Positions 49,677-58,793 of a stretch of DNA of 64,000 nucleotides are shown here, piece after piece. The notes below the pieces were generated by a model, which was not told where the DNA came from, did not search any database, and saw only the letters and a list, made by a program, of their open reading frames with translations. Source of the stretch: Bacteroidota bacterium (lineage in GTDB: Bacteria > Bacteroidota > Bacteroidia > Flavobacteriales > Weeksellaceae); the NCBI GenBank assembly GCA_023423715.1, contig JAFAFC010000005.1:133164-197163 (forward strand), in the 5' to 3' direction. The position numbers and the translations under genes are program-made. Position 1 is the first letter of the stretch. Each line of letters starts with the position of its first letter.

Positions 49677-50501
49677 TTACAGCAAGCGGATTTTATCTTC
49701 TAAAATTTCGATTTTCTTGTCTTTATAAAGGGAACCGATTGCTTTTTTAAAGTTCTTTTTACTCATTTGTAAGAAGTCTTTAATTTGCTCTGGTTCTGAT
49801 TTATCCGAAAGATGCAGAATTCCATAGCTTTCATCTAAAACGTCAAGAACTTTTTGTTTGTAAGCATCAATATTTTCGAAACCTTGAGGTTGAAGTGTGA
49901 TATCAATTTTACCATCTTCGCGAATCGCTTTGATATAGCCTGTTTCCTCAGAAAGTGGATACAGTTTTTTGAAAACATCCGATGCATAAACCAACCCTAA
50001 ATATTTTTGATCGATAACGACATTCCATCCTAATTCGGATTCGTTCATTAATATCAATTTTACTTGGTCGCCTTCTTTGTAAGGCAATTCAGAATACGAC
50101 GGATTACGTTTGAATTTGGCTGTACCGGTAATTAAACCTGTTTTTTCATCTTCATAAACGTACAATAAGTAGCGTTTTCCAGGAATCATTTTTCCTTTTT
50201 GCTCCTTGTAAGGAACGAACAAATCTTTGATAATTCCCCAATCCATAAATGCTCCCGGAGCCAAAACCTCAACGCAAGACATCACCCCATATTCGCCAAC
50301 TTGAGCGTAAGGTTTTTCGGTCGTTGCTTTCAGTTGATTATCATCTTGATAGATAAAAACCTCCACAAGGTCGTCTACTTCCCACGAATTTTCAGCGAAA
50401 ATTTGAGCAATAAAGACCTGATTTCCTTCTTCATCGGCTAATTGAAAACCCGCATTATTTTTTTCAACAATGCGCAGCTGTTGCATTTTTCCTAATTCCA
50501 T
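49677..50501 (-). CDS. cvfB: CvfB/YitL-type S1-domain RNA-binding protein
   Basis: The 274-residue protein has the CvfB layout: S1-like repeats (about 5-65, 70-130 with YGVMSCVEVLAPGAFMDWGIIKDLFVPYKEQKGKM, 145-200 with VKLILMNESELGWNVVIDQKYLGLVYASDV). A C-terminal winged helix follows (EQIKDFLQMSKKNFKKAIGSLYKDKKIEI). Homologues bind RNA and affect virulence gene expression in staphylococci; the function in Bacteroidota is not known. Confidence 0.88.
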   Translation of the reverse strand: MELGKMQQLRIVEKNNAGFQLADEEGNQVFIAQIFAENSWEVDDLVEVFIYQDDNQLKATTEKPYAQVGEYGVMSCVEVLAPGAFMDWGIIKDLFVPYKEQKGKMIPGKRYLLYVYEDEKTGLITGTAKFKRNPSYSELPYKEGDQVKLILMNESELGWNVVIDQKYLGLVYASDVFKKLYPLSEETGYIKAIREDGKIDITLQPQGFENIDAYKQKVLDVLDESYGILHLSDKSEPEQIKDFLQMSKKNFKKAIGSLYKDKKIEILEDKIRLL

Positions 50502-50563
50502 AAAATGATAATCTGCGGCAAAGGTACTGAAAAAACGTTTTAGAAAAAGCGTTTCGCAGCTTC

Positions 50564-50592
50564 ATAAAAAAAGAGACCTATTCAGTCTCTTT
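50564..50592 (-). terminator. Terminator overlapping the end of the peroxidase gene
   Basis: Stem AAAGAGAC / GTCTCTTT with a 7-nt loop that contains the stop codon (50578-50580); a T-run follows on the minus strand. Confidence 0.75.
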
Positions 50593-51732
50593 CTTTTCTA
50601 TTTTATTTTTGGGTAATTCGGGAGGTCGCATTCTGTAATTTAAACTATGCAATGTTTTTAGAAAATTTTCCAAATCATTAATTTCAGTATCCGTTAAATT
50701 TAATTTTACTAACATTTCCGATTTTTTAGGAAAAAGTTCACTTTCAGGGTTTCTTTTTTCCGTTGGCATTCCCGAGTTGTAAAGATTAAGTACCCCTCGA
50801 AGGTGTGGAAATAATCCATTATGCATATAAGGTGCAGTGCTTGTAATTTCACGAAGTGTTGGTGTTTTAAACTTCCCAACATCTTCATTTTTTTTCGTTA
50901 TCTCATACAAACCTAAATCTTGTAACGTTCTTCCAAAATATGTTAATCCAACGTTATGAAATTTCTGATCGGAGAAATATGATGAATTGTGACAATTTAT
51001 GCAATTAGCTTTTGTACGGAACAAATGCAAACCATTAATTTCCGAATCTGTGAACTCATCTTTTTTTCCCTTCACAAATTTATCAAACCTCGACGTATGG
51101 CTTACAATGGTTCTTTCAAAAGTCGCAATCGCTTTGTTGATACGATCTTTACTCACTTTATCATCACCAAAAGCTTTATCAAATAACGGTCTATATCCTT
51201 TTATTTTTGCGATTCGTTTAACCGCCAAATCCGAATGAAAATTCATTTCTACCGGATTTTCTATAGGATGCGTAACTTGCTCCTCAAGCGTACTTGCTCG
51301 ACCATCCCAGAAAAAAGTCTTTGCATAACCTATATTGATAAGTGTAGGTGCATTACGAGTACCGGGTAAACGGTCATGACCAAAAGAAACCCGTTGTCCA
51401 TCTGCCCAACCAATTTCTGGATTATGGCAATTGGCACATGAAATTTGCCCCGATTTGGAAAGCCTAGGGTCAAAAAATAAGGCTTTACCTAAGTCTTCTT
51501 TATCTTTTGAATAGGGATTATCTGCAGGAAATGCCATCTCGCCTAATGGTCCTATATCCTGAAAACCCTCTTTAGCTTCATCAAACAATTGCGGTTTTGG
51601 CCAGATAGAAGGGTTTCCACTACCATAAAGTGATCTTAGCTCTTCTGGCGTATAGCCGTTATTTACCTTTTCCTCAGTAGAAAAAGCATAAATTATACTC
51701 ATGGCTGCCGCCAAAACAAGTAATTTCTTCAT
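50578..51732 (-). CDS. Di-haem cytochrome-c peroxidase (CCP/MauG family)
   Basis: This periplasmic protein covalently binds two c-type haems and reduces peroxide or oxidises a partner. The 384 residues have a signal peptide (KKLLVLAAAMSIIYAF) and two CxxCH sites: Cys99-His103 (CANCH) and Cys244-His248 (CINCH). The family blocks are LGKALFFDPRLSKSGQISCANCH, NAPTLINIGYAKTFFWDGRASTLEEQ and TPTLREITSTAPYMHNG (Met ligand region). Its ATG shares one base with the stop of the upstream barrel gene (TAATG), so translation is coupled. Whether it is a peroxidase or a MauG-like modifying oxidase is open. Confidence 0.92.
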   Translation of the reverse strand: MKKLLVLAAAMSIIYAFSTEEKVNNGYTPEELRSLYGSGNPSIWPKPQLFDEAKEGFQDIGPLGEMAFPADNPYSKDKEDLGKALFFDPRLSKSGQISCANCHNPEIGWADGQRVSFGHDRLPGTRNAPTLINIGYAKTFFWDGRASTLEEQVTHPIENPVEMNFHSDLAVKRIAKIKGYRPLFDKAFGDDKVSKDRINKAIATFERTIVSHTSRFDKFVKGKKDEFTDSEINGLHLFRTKANCINCHNSSYFSDQKFHNVGLTYFGRTLQDLGLYEITKKNEDVGKFKTPTLREITSTAPYMHNGLFPHLRGVLNLYNSGMPTEKRNPESELFPKKSEMLVKLNLTDTEINDLENFLKTLHSLNYRMRPPELPKNKIEKKETE

Positions 51733-53342
51733 TAATAATAAAAATTAAATCCCAAGGAAACATATTGGTTTGCATCCGTATTGATATTCCCCTTTTCTTG
51801 CCCGTTTCTATTGTTTACAAAATACCATTGCTGTCCCCTAGCATAAACTTCATAGCGTACTCTTTTCAAATCAATAAAGTACTTTAATTGTATCCCAAGA
51901 TTAAGTCTTGTGGAAGAATCATAAAAGTAGTCTGGTATCACGATATTTTTAACAAAAATATTCTCCTGACTGCTTTGGTAAGGCTCGTAAATCATTTTAG
52001 AATTCAAGGGCAAATATAAGCCATGTCGAACTTCCAACGCTATTTTTTGGTTTTGTTTTAGTCGGAATTCTTTTTCTCCGCTAATTTGATAGTCCAAAAA
52101 CTGCAACTTTTTGTTCATAACTACAGAAAGATCCTTTACATTTTGATTTCCGACAGTTAAATGACCACCTAATCTCAACAATTCATTTTTAGAATTCCAT
52201 CTTGAAAAATAGTTCTGCCATGATAAATTCTGATTCAACGCTTTATATGATGTATACAACCCTTGATAGTCGTAATTAAGGTCTTCTTGATCTATAAAAT
52301 CCATCTGTGAGCTCCATTTCCAATTTCCGATATTTCCTAAATAGCGTGCATAGATTTGATGCTTATCGGTTCGTAATCCTGCTATTTTTTGGATATCTCG
52401 GAATGTTCGTAGTACATTATTTTCGTCTCGAATTTGGTACGTATAAAATCGCGTTAATCTATCAATATAAAACTCATTTTTATATCCTACTAATAGTACA
52501 TTTTTTTGTGTTTCATATAGGTATTCTGCACCAAAAGACACCCCATCATATTGATATTCAACATCACCAAATGTATCATTATAATAGTAATTTCCGTAAC
52601 CTCTGTTGAACCTTATATACGTATCGAAATGATTAGGCGCATTTAAATTCGTGTTTGAATACGATATTTTAGATCGTTTTTGACGATTAAAATAACCCGC
52701 TTTCACGAACAAAGAATGATTTTTCAGTTTATACCCTACTTTTGCATCCAAATGATACTCATAATTACCAATTTCTGGTCTTGGATCTCTACTGGAATAA
52801 GCTTTTAAAAAGGATCCTTCTACTTCTGCACCAATTAAAAGTCCTTTCCAGGGATTGTATGCTAAATTTCCATTGATATAATAATTTTGTCGTAACCAAT
52901 CAGACTTTCTAGGCACATAAAAATAGGCTGGATTACTAATAAAATTTTGGTTCGTTGTTCGTTCGTCCGTTAAAATATAAGGAACTTCTGATTCATTTTC
53001 AGATTCCACTTTTAGCTTTCCGGAAAGAATTAAATTCGGTTTAAATTGAAAAATACCTTGAGAACCAAAACCTAAAATTGTTGTTTTAGATGGCGTTTGC
53101 ACACGACTAAAATTTAATTTTTGGTGTTCAAACATTACTTGAGTATCCGTAAAATCCAAAGGTTTACTAAACGTAATTTCTGGATGTGATAATCGCAGCT
53201 CTTTTTCCGTAGGATCAATATTTATGGTATCCAATTGAGATTGTTGTGCCTGAATTTGTGAGATACCTAATAAACCACAAAGACTAAGAAAAACCTTAAT
53301 CTTTGCAGTAGTATTAAATTCTATGAAAGTCCTAATTCGCAT
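51732..53342 (-). CDS. DUF6850-type outer-membrane beta-barrel protein
   Basis: From ATG 53342 (536 residues): a signal peptide (IKVFLSLCGLLGISQIQAQ), a short spacer, then a long run of beta strands with many aromatic residues, for example YEYHLDAKVGYKLKNHSLFVKAGYFNRQKRSKISY and RLNLGIQLKYFIDLKRVRYEVYARGQQWYF. It ends VSLGFNFYY, a good barrel terminus. The DUF6850 name is from memory of proteins found beside DUF4876 genes. The start overlaps the upstream DUF4876 stop by 11 bp, the peroxidase follows with a 1-base overlap, and the role is unknown. Confidence 0.75.
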   Translation of the reverse strand: MRIRTFIEFNTTAKIKVFLSLCGLLGISQIQAQQSQLDTINIDPTEKELRLSHPEITFSKPLDFTDTQVMFEHQKLNFSRVQTPSKTTILGFGSQGIFQFKPNLILSGKLKVESENESEVPYILTDERTTNQNFISNPAYFYVPRKSDWLRQNYYINGNLAYNPWKGLLIGAEVEGSFLKAYSSRDPRPEIGNYEYHLDAKVGYKLKNHSLFVKAGYFNRQKRSKISYSNTNLNAPNHFDTYIRFNRGYGNYYYNDTFGDVEYQYDGVSFGAEYLYETQKNVLLVGYKNEFYIDRLTRFYTYQIRDENNVLRTFRDIQKIAGLRTDKHQIYARYLGNIGNWKWSSQMDFIDQEDLNYDYQGLYTSYKALNQNLSWQNYFSRWNSKNELLRLGGHLTVGNQNVKDLSVVMNKKLQFLDYQISGEKEFRLKQNQKIALEVRHGLYLPLNSKMIYEPYQSSQENIFVKNIVIPDYFYDSSTRLNLGIQLKYFIDLKRVRYEVYARGQQWYFVNNRNGQEKGNINTDANQYVSLGFNFYY

Positions 53343-54678
53343 ACCCTCGAGGATTCGCTTTAATGGTAACAAAATCGTTTGTGGAGTTATTTGTATCTTG
53401 TAAAATTACTCTTCCGTTTATTGTAGATTTAGTTTTTCTAATGACTGAAAACGATGTATAATCTGCATAATTTTCACCGGCTGCATTCTTAATACTCGCT
53501 TTTCCAGCATCAATATCAGAAGGTAAATCTTTAGGATTATCATCATTTTTACTACCGATATCCACACCATCCATAATTACTTTTTTCGAAATCCTTGTAT
53601 AGACGCTTCCAGTTGGAGCATTCGGAAGTGGAACTTTATTCCAGCTTTTCACTTCGGCATCGGTCACCCCATTGAAAATAACGATGGCTGGCCGATGTAA
53701 AAGATTTAATATCCAATCGTTACTACCGCTTGTCCAATGAACAATTCCCACATCTTTTACAGCAGGATTCTGAATGTCAGTTGCAAAAGGTTTGTCTCCA
53801 ATTGAAATAAAATAATCCCCTAAGTAGGCTTCAAAATCTGCACCGCTTAAGTCTACTGTAAGACTAGGATCTAAAATCGGTACATTAACTCCATTAATAT
53901 TAGTATATGGCGCTTTATGATTAATTGCTGTTTGAGCAATAATGATGCTTTTCCCAGGAGCTACTGGATAATCTTTTCCTGAGCCTGGAATTTTTATGAT
54001 GTTTGTCGCGTAAACATAATCTGTATTAGCCGCAGAACCTAGACTATTCCCAGCCGACTGGCTCCAATCCCATTGTCCATTGGGCAATGTATATTGAGTA
54101 ACCGTCGCATTATTTTTCCCATGAACAAGGGCGATATACAATCCATCCGCATACAAAGTGGTATTTGAGTTATTGTGAATTTCAGTAAATTGATCACGTA
54201 ATAAAGCTCCATTTTTGGTATCTGAACCTGCATAATAATGCTGTTTAATCACGAAATCACCAACCGTTCCGTTAGATAATGTAATTGCTGTAGAAGAAAT
54301 ATTAGCATTAATACTAACTTTTTCTTGAGAACCATTGAAATTGATTTCTTCCCTATTTGTTGACATTCCAAAAATATCAAAATACTGCTCTTTCGTAAGA
54401 GAAAGGTCCGCAACAATAGAATAAACTCCTGGAAAAACTTGCGTTAATTTCAGTTCTCCATTTTCATCTGTTTTCCCTTTAACTTCTTCACCTGTAGCAT
54501 CATTTTTCAGCACCACATTTGTATTTTTTGCATTAAGTCCTCCAACGGTCTGATCAAACTTAACCATTACTGTAAATGGTACCGGTTGCAAGGTTGCACC
54601 ATCGCCAAAATCATCATCTCTACAGGCTACAATAAGTAACATGAGGGAAAGTAAAGTAAAAAATAACGACTTTTTCAT
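53332..54678 (-). CDS. DUF4876 lipoprotein
   Basis: The 448-residue protein has the lipobox LLIVAC (Cys19). A prealbumin-like/SdrD-like beta domain follows at about 33-125 (VPFTVMVKFDQTVGGLNAKNTNVVLKNDATGEEVKGKTDENGELKLTQVFPGVYSIVADL). A larger domain begins GDFVIKQHYYAGSDTKNGALLRDQFTEIHNNSNTTLYADGLYIALVHG, the DUF4876 part. Being a surface or periplasmic lipoprotein next to a TonB receptor, it may act as a substrate-binding partner like SusD does for SusC; that is inference. It is 19 bp after the receptor. Confidence 0.8.
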   Translation of the reverse strand: MKKSLFFTLLSLMLLIVACRDDDFGDGATLQPVPFTVMVKFDQTVGGLNAKNTNVVLKNDATGEEVKGKTDENGELKLTQVFPGVYSIVADLSLTKEQYFDIFGMSTNREEINFNGSQEKVSINANISSTAITLSNGTVGDFVIKQHYYAGSDTKNGALLRDQFTEIHNNSNTTLYADGLYIALVHGKNNATVTQYTLPNGQWDWSQSAGNSLGSAANTDYVYATNIIKIPGSGKDYPVAPGKSIIIAQTAINHKAPYTNINGVNVPILDPSLTVDLSGADFEAYLGDYFISIGDKPFATDIQNPAVKDVGIVHWTSGSNDWILNLLHRPAIVIFNGVTDAEVKSWNKVPLPNAPTGSVYTRISKKVIMDGVDIGSKNDDNPKDLPSDIDAGKASIKNAAGENYADYTSFSVIRKTKSTINGRVILQDTNNSTNDFVTIKANPRGYAN

Positions 54679-54697
54679 AAACTATATTTTTAAATTA

Positions 54698-57397
54698 TTA
54701 AAATTGATATGATATATTCCCACCAAAAGATATCGGTGTAAAATTTGCGTATTCGTATCCTAAACTATCATAAGCTTTTAAATTGAACATGTTATTAAGA
54801 TATACTGAGATCCGAAGCTTGCTTTGAAATTCCTTACTAATACGTAAATGAAAATTATGAAATGTTTGCCCCTGAGAAGAGAAGTTAGTAACACCAGATC
54901 CCGAATTAGTCATAGATTTAATCGCAGGATTGGATAACATTTCCTCGGTAACAGCATGTTGTGTAAAACTAGGATCGAGATAAGCAAATGGTAATTTAGC
55001 CGAAGTAGATCCTTTTTCTTCATACAAAAAGTGATCAGTATTTACGGAAATAACCAAACCGGCTTGCGGAATATGATAATCTAGCATTACCCCTGCACTA
55101 GCTCGTTGGGCTTTTGTTTTATGCGGAGCGAAAATTCCGTACGAAACTAAAAGGTCTTCAACATTTGATTTTACTAACGTATTTACGGACTTTTCTGATT
55201 TTGTTTGTACAAAACTTCCTTTTAAAGAAATGTTCAGATTGAGACTTTCGATACGTTTGAAAGACCAAAAAGTTTCCAATCCCATATCTAAAGACTCCAA
55301 ACCGTTGGTTTGAAAGTTTTGCAAATGTCGTACTCGCTGAACACCATCTATGGTAAATGTCGGAGCTTCGGTACCAACCTGGTGAATTTTAACCAACGCT
55401 TTGTCATACTCCTGAATCGTTCCTACGGTTGTAAAACCATCAAACAGTTTGTTTCGATATCCTGTTAAAGCAATATTTGCAAAAGGAACTTTAAAATCAA
55501 TACCTAATTCGGAACGCCAACTTTTAGATGGTTTCAAATCCACATTATTAGCTGGAATCATGATGGTTTGCATAATTGCAACTGAATATTCACCTGGCAA
55601 ACGATAATCGCCAAGAAGAACATCCAAGAAACGTGGCCCAGTATACAACTGATTCAGTGATGGCGCTTTACTAGCTAATCCTAATCCACCACGAATGGTG
55701 AAATTTTTCATCCGATACGATGAATTAATTCTCGGTGAAAGAACAGAAGCTGAATTCTGTACATCGAAGCGAATCCCTGAATTGATTTGAAGCAAATGAT
55801 TATTCGCAAATTTCTTCGAGATATTATCTTGAAAATAAACCGCAAACTGACTACTAGATCGTACACCTTTCTCAAAATCATACTCGCGTGTTCCGTTTTC
55901 TGCTGCACCTACCGTATTAGAGCCCGAAAATTGATTAATGTCTCCATATCTTCCACGCCCAAAATTGTTTGCATAGCGATAATTCAACCCTAGGGAAAGG
56001 CTATGAACCCATCTATTTTTGGTCAAAAAATTGGTTCCAGCATCGACATCACCAAAAATATTGAATGGATTCCCCTGAACGTAATTATGATTAAAATACT
56101 GCGGAGGCATATAAGGAGCGAAATAAACATCATCTTTCATCGCCGTTCCGTACGGTAATCCATACGAATTAATAAAGTTCCTTCGCAATGATAGCTGATC
56201 TCCATAACTAATTCCGAAATTTGCATTTACTTGCTTTATCCATTTTGATTTCAGCTTTAAATTGGTATTGTTTGATAAGGAATAGCTATTATTTTTTCCT
56301 TCAACATAAATCCCTTGATACTCGTCCTCTCCCGCTTGTCCTTTGTTTGTATCTGCATTTATATTTAGCCCAAGTCTATTTCTAAAAGTCTTGGATCGAT
56401 TCGAAGTGGTATGTTGAATATTAGCACTAAAACGATTATAAATAACGTCGGAAAAACGAGGGTCCGTGCGAGAATTCATATAATTAACAGAAACATTCAA
56501 GGCATCTCCATTTCTATTGAGTAAAAACCCTTTACTAGCACCCAACTGATAGGTTCCCGCATTTAATGATGACAGCACTCGTAGAGGTCTCTGTCCCGCC
56601 TTAGTTTCTACTTTAACCAAACCTGAAGTTAGATCACCGTACTTCGCATCTGGAATCCCCGCAATAACTTCAATTCGTTCAATATCTTCTGTTGGAATTT
56701 GTCGAAGATCAACTCCATAATTGGGTTGCGCTGGAGTTACACGACCTTTATTTGTTGATATCGTAAATCCTTGGTTAAATGGATTATCATACGCCGCATT
56801 ATAACTTTGCATATTCGCGTTGTTACTTAATGCAACGTCATTTATCATGATTTGGGTACCAAACGCTTTATTTCCAAAATCTTGTCCCGAAGCATTACTA
56901 TTACCAAACATTCCAGTTCCATCAGCAGTTCTTAAAACAATATTTCGCATCTCTGAAATACGCATTGGTTCTACATATTGACCTGGTAATTGTTGTAAAA
57001 TATCACCTAAAGAAAATGCTTGATTTTTTTGCAAAGCTTCTTCCGTAATCTCGATTGCTGAAAATTTATTTTTCTTCGCGACTAAGGAAACTTCAGGAAT
57101 ATGTATTGTCGAAGGAAACAGCTTAACATTTAAGACCTGATCATTTGTCCCTTGTATATCTTTTGATTGTACAATCCAGCCTGATTTATAGAAAACCAAT
57201 TTGGCACCATCGGTATAATTTAAAGAGAACTCTCCATTTTGATTTGTTAATGCCCATGCGCCCGTAGATTCATTAGTTACACGTACATTAGAAAGACGCG
57301 TATCATTGGAGCCATCTACAATTACACCGGAAATTTTTTGACCAAATAGTAATGACGTTCCTAATAATTGTATTGTAATAAATACAGCTATTTTCAT
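54698..57397 (-). CDS. TonB-dependent receptor
   Basis: The 899-residue protein is an outer-membrane energised importer. After a signal peptide (IAVFITIQLLGTSLLFGQ) comes a carboxypeptidase-regulatory-like domain (KISGVIVDGSNDTRLSNVRVTNESTGAWALTNQNGEFSLNY, ~20-95), then the plug (QKNQAFSLGDILQQLPGQY...IPTEDIERIEVIAGIPDAKYGDLTSGLVKVETKAG, ~115-260). The 22-strand barrel follows and ends NISYQF. It lacks the SusC-length and signature, so a siderophore-, haem- or metal-type substrate is more likely than glycans. It is the first gene of the operon, under a Fur-like dyad. Confidence 0.93.
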   Translation of the reverse strand: MKIAVFITIQLLGTSLLFGQKISGVIVDGSNDTRLSNVRVTNESTGAWALTNQNGEFSLNYTDGAKLVFYKSGWIVQSKDIQGTNDQVLNVKLFPSTIHIPEVSLVAKKNKFSAIEITEEALQKNQAFSLGDILQQLPGQYVEPMRISEMRNIVLRTADGTGMFGNSNASGQDFGNKAFGTQIMINDVALSNNANMQSYNAAYDNPFNQGFTISTNKGRVTPAQPNYGVDLRQIPTEDIERIEVIAGIPDAKYGDLTSGLVKVETKAGQRPLRVLSSLNAGTYQLGASKGFLLNRNGDALNVSVNYMNSRTDPRFSDVIYNRFSANIQHTTSNRSKTFRNRLGLNINADTNKGQAGEDEYQGIYVEGKNNSYSLSNNTNLKLKSKWIKQVNANFGISYGDQLSLRRNFINSYGLPYGTAMKDDVYFAPYMPPQYFNHNYVQGNPFNIFGDVDAGTNFLTKNRWVHSLSLGLNYRYANNFGRGRYGDINQFSGSNTVGAAENGTREYDFEKGVRSSSQFAVYFQDNISKKFANNHLLQINSGIRFDVQNSASVLSPRINSSYRMKNFTIRGGLGLASKAPSLNQLYTGPRFLDVLLGDYRLPGEYSVAIMQTIMIPANNVDLKPSKSWRSELGIDFKVPFANIALTGYRNKLFDGFTTVGTIQEYDKALVKIHQVGTEAPTFTIDGVQRVRHLQNFQTNGLESLDMGLETFWSFKRIESLNLNISLKGSFVQTKSEKSVNTLVKSNVEDLLVSYGIFAPHKTKAQRASAGVMLDYHIPQAGLVISVNTDHFLYEEKGSTSAKLPFAYLDPSFTQHAVTEEMLSNPAIKSMTNSGSGVTNFSSQGQTFHNFHLRISKEFQSKLRISVYLNNMFNLKAYDSLGYEYANFTPISFGGNISYQF

Positions 57398-57415
57398 TTA
57401 GAATTTTTAAAGCAA

Positions 57416-57423
57416 CAAACTTA
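57416..57423 (-). promoter_or_regulatory. -7 element of the receptor operon
   Basis: TAAGTTTG on the minus strand, 18 nt before the receptor ATG; it overlaps the dyad by 3 bp. Confidence 0.5.
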
Positions 57424-57443
57424 TTAATAATTATTCTAAATAA
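57421..57443 (-). promoter_or_regulatory. Fur-like operator of the receptor operon
   Basis: A 23-bp dyad with arms TTATT-A-AAT and ATT-T-AATAA has only two mismatched pairs apart from the centre. Minus-strand TTATTTAGA matches the left arm of the flavobacterial Fur/iron box as I remember it. A further TTATTTAG copy lies next to it (57449-57456). It covers the region up to the -7 box, a repressor position. Confidence 0.5.
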
Positions 57444-57472
57444 AAATACTAAATAAGAAAAATATTAAAAAT

Positions 57473-57504
57473 AAAAAATGCTCTAATTTCTTAGAGCATT
57501 TTTT
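57473..57504. terminator. Terminator of the Cys-tailed protein gene
   Basis: A 14-bp perfect stem (AAAAAATGCTCTAA / TTAGAGCATTTTTT) with tetraloop TTTC; isolates the receptor operon from upstream transcription. Confidence 0.88.
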
Positions 57505-57759
57505 TTAGCATTTACAAGCGTTTCCGCTGCAGCATTTGCTTTGCAATTCGGTTTTCATTCTTGTCTTGAATTCTTGATATTGCTCATCATTCATTTCACG
57601 AATTTTATCTGCTACTCCAAAGGGTGATTTTTCTTGAATCCCGAAATCTCCTAATATTGTACGTACCGCTTTTTTCTTGTCGATTGCTTTTTTAGCCAAT
57701 AAACCTACACCTACAACCGCTAATGCTCCTAGAGCTCCTTTTAAATTTGAATTTTTCAT
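57505..57759 (-). CDS. Small protein with membrane-like N-terminus and cysteine-rich tail
   Basis: From ATG 57759 (84 residues) it has an N-terminal hydrophobic stretch (GALGALAVVGVGLLAKKAI, 8-26), a basic linker KKKAVRT and a polar middle with ADKIREMNDEQYQEFKTRMKTEL. The tail KCCSGNACKC has four cysteines in the last nine residues, a plausible metal-binding or redox tip. The longer reading to 57840 adds a poor 27-residue extension. No family is recognised. Its neighbours give no function; the metal-linked receptor operon lies next to it but is a separate unit. Confidence 0.6.
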   Translation of the reverse strand: MKNSNLKGALGALAVVGVGLLAKKAIDKKKAVRTILGDFGIQEKSPFGVADKIREMNDEQYQEFKTRMKTELQSKCCSGNACKC

Positions 57760-57850
57760 TTTCTTTCTTTTACTTGTTTTGTATAAGTAAAGACGTTCGT
57801 TTTTAAGGTTTACTTTAAAAAAGAAAAAGTTTAACATCATTTAACAAAAA

Positions 57851-57874
57851 AAAGAGAAACCGAAGTTCCTCTTT
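57851..57874 (-). terminator. Terminator of the DUF4476 gene
   Basis: A 10-bp stem (AAAGAGGAAC / GTTTCTCTTT on the minus strand, one G-T pair) closed by a TTCG tetraloop, then a T-run. Confidence 0.82.
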
Positions 57875-57893
57875 TTCTATTAAAATTATTGAT

Positions 57894-58793
57894 TTAACGT
57901 GAATTGGAAATAAAATTAAGCAAATCACGTCTAGAAGATTCAAAAGAGAACGCATCAGTTACTAAGTAATAATTCTCCCGATCCACACAACTTCTATAAA
58001 GTCTTTTAGCCATTTCTAAACGCTCATTGTCAAATGAAAACTCTTTTAAAAGCAACACAATTTGACCGGTTGTAAACTGCGTTGTTTTCAATTGCTGTGT
58101 AATGAATTCAGTTCTATTCGAATCGAATGATGCATTACGTTTCATCATGCTTAAAAACTGTTGAAACGAAGCCTTATTCATCACATTTCCGTAATTGTAA
58201 TTTGGCTGGTTATTCCATCCAGAATTGTTATTATAAGGATTATTCCAAATATCGTCCCACTCATTAAAACCATACATTTGACCTTGAACAAGATACGAAT
58301 CTAGCAAATACAAACCTTTGTTGGTAAAGAAATCCAATACCATTCGGGTATTGTTTGCAATTCGCAGTTGAGTTCTGTAAATCAAAAATCCATTTTCATA
58401 GATGGAGATTGGGTTTCGTCCAGCTCCTAAATCAAAAAATCGAAATTTCCCTGATCCATTGCTGATTTGTTGATCACCAATTTCCACTGTAAAATAACCA
58501 CGTTCCGGAATTCTTAAGAAAACTTCGGAATAACCATAGTTTTGATTCCACTGATACCGAGGTTGATTATTTGTATTTCCACGATCAGGATTTCGGTTGC
58601 TTGAAGTGTTGTTTCCAGAGTTTCCTAAAATCGTATTCCCAGGTCTTGAAGATCCTGATGAAATATCAGAACGTTTTTTTTGCATTTCAGATCTGGTCGC
58701 TTCATTCTTCAGAAGCTCACCAGTTTTTCCAGCTTCTTGAGCATAAAATAATATCGAAATTGCGAATGCCGAAAGTGTAAATATTCTTTTCAT
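57894..58793 (-). CDS. DUF4476 secreted protein
   Basis: From ATG 58793 (299 residues): signal peptide ending LFYAQ, an Asn/Gly/Ser-rich low-complexity stretch (about 45-80), then a beta domain (YSEVFLRIPERGYFTVEIGDQQISNGSGKFRFFDLGAGRNPISIYENGF). The C-terminal DUF4476 domain (about 205-297) contains FQQFLSMMKRNASFDSNRTEFITQQLKTTQFTTGQIVLLLKEFSFDNERLEMAKRLYRSCVD. DUF4476 is common in Bacteroidota; function unknown. The 14 codons before this ATG are rejected for lack of a signal peptide start. Confidence 0.82.
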   Translation of the reverse strand: MKRIFTLSAFAISILFYAQEAGKTGELLKNEATRSEMQKKRSDISSGSSRPGNTILGNSGNNTSSNRNPDRGNTNNQPRYQWNQNYGYSEVFLRIPERGYFTVEIGDQQISNGSGKFRFFDLGAGRNPISIYENGFLIYRTQLRIANNTRMVLDFFTNKGLYLLDSYLVQGQMYGFNEWDDIWNNPYNNNSGWNNQPNYNYGNVMNKASFQQFLSMMKRNASFDSNRTEFITQQLKTTQFTTGQIVLLLKEFSFDNERLEMAKRLYRSCVDRENYYLVTDAFSFESSRRDLLNFISNSR

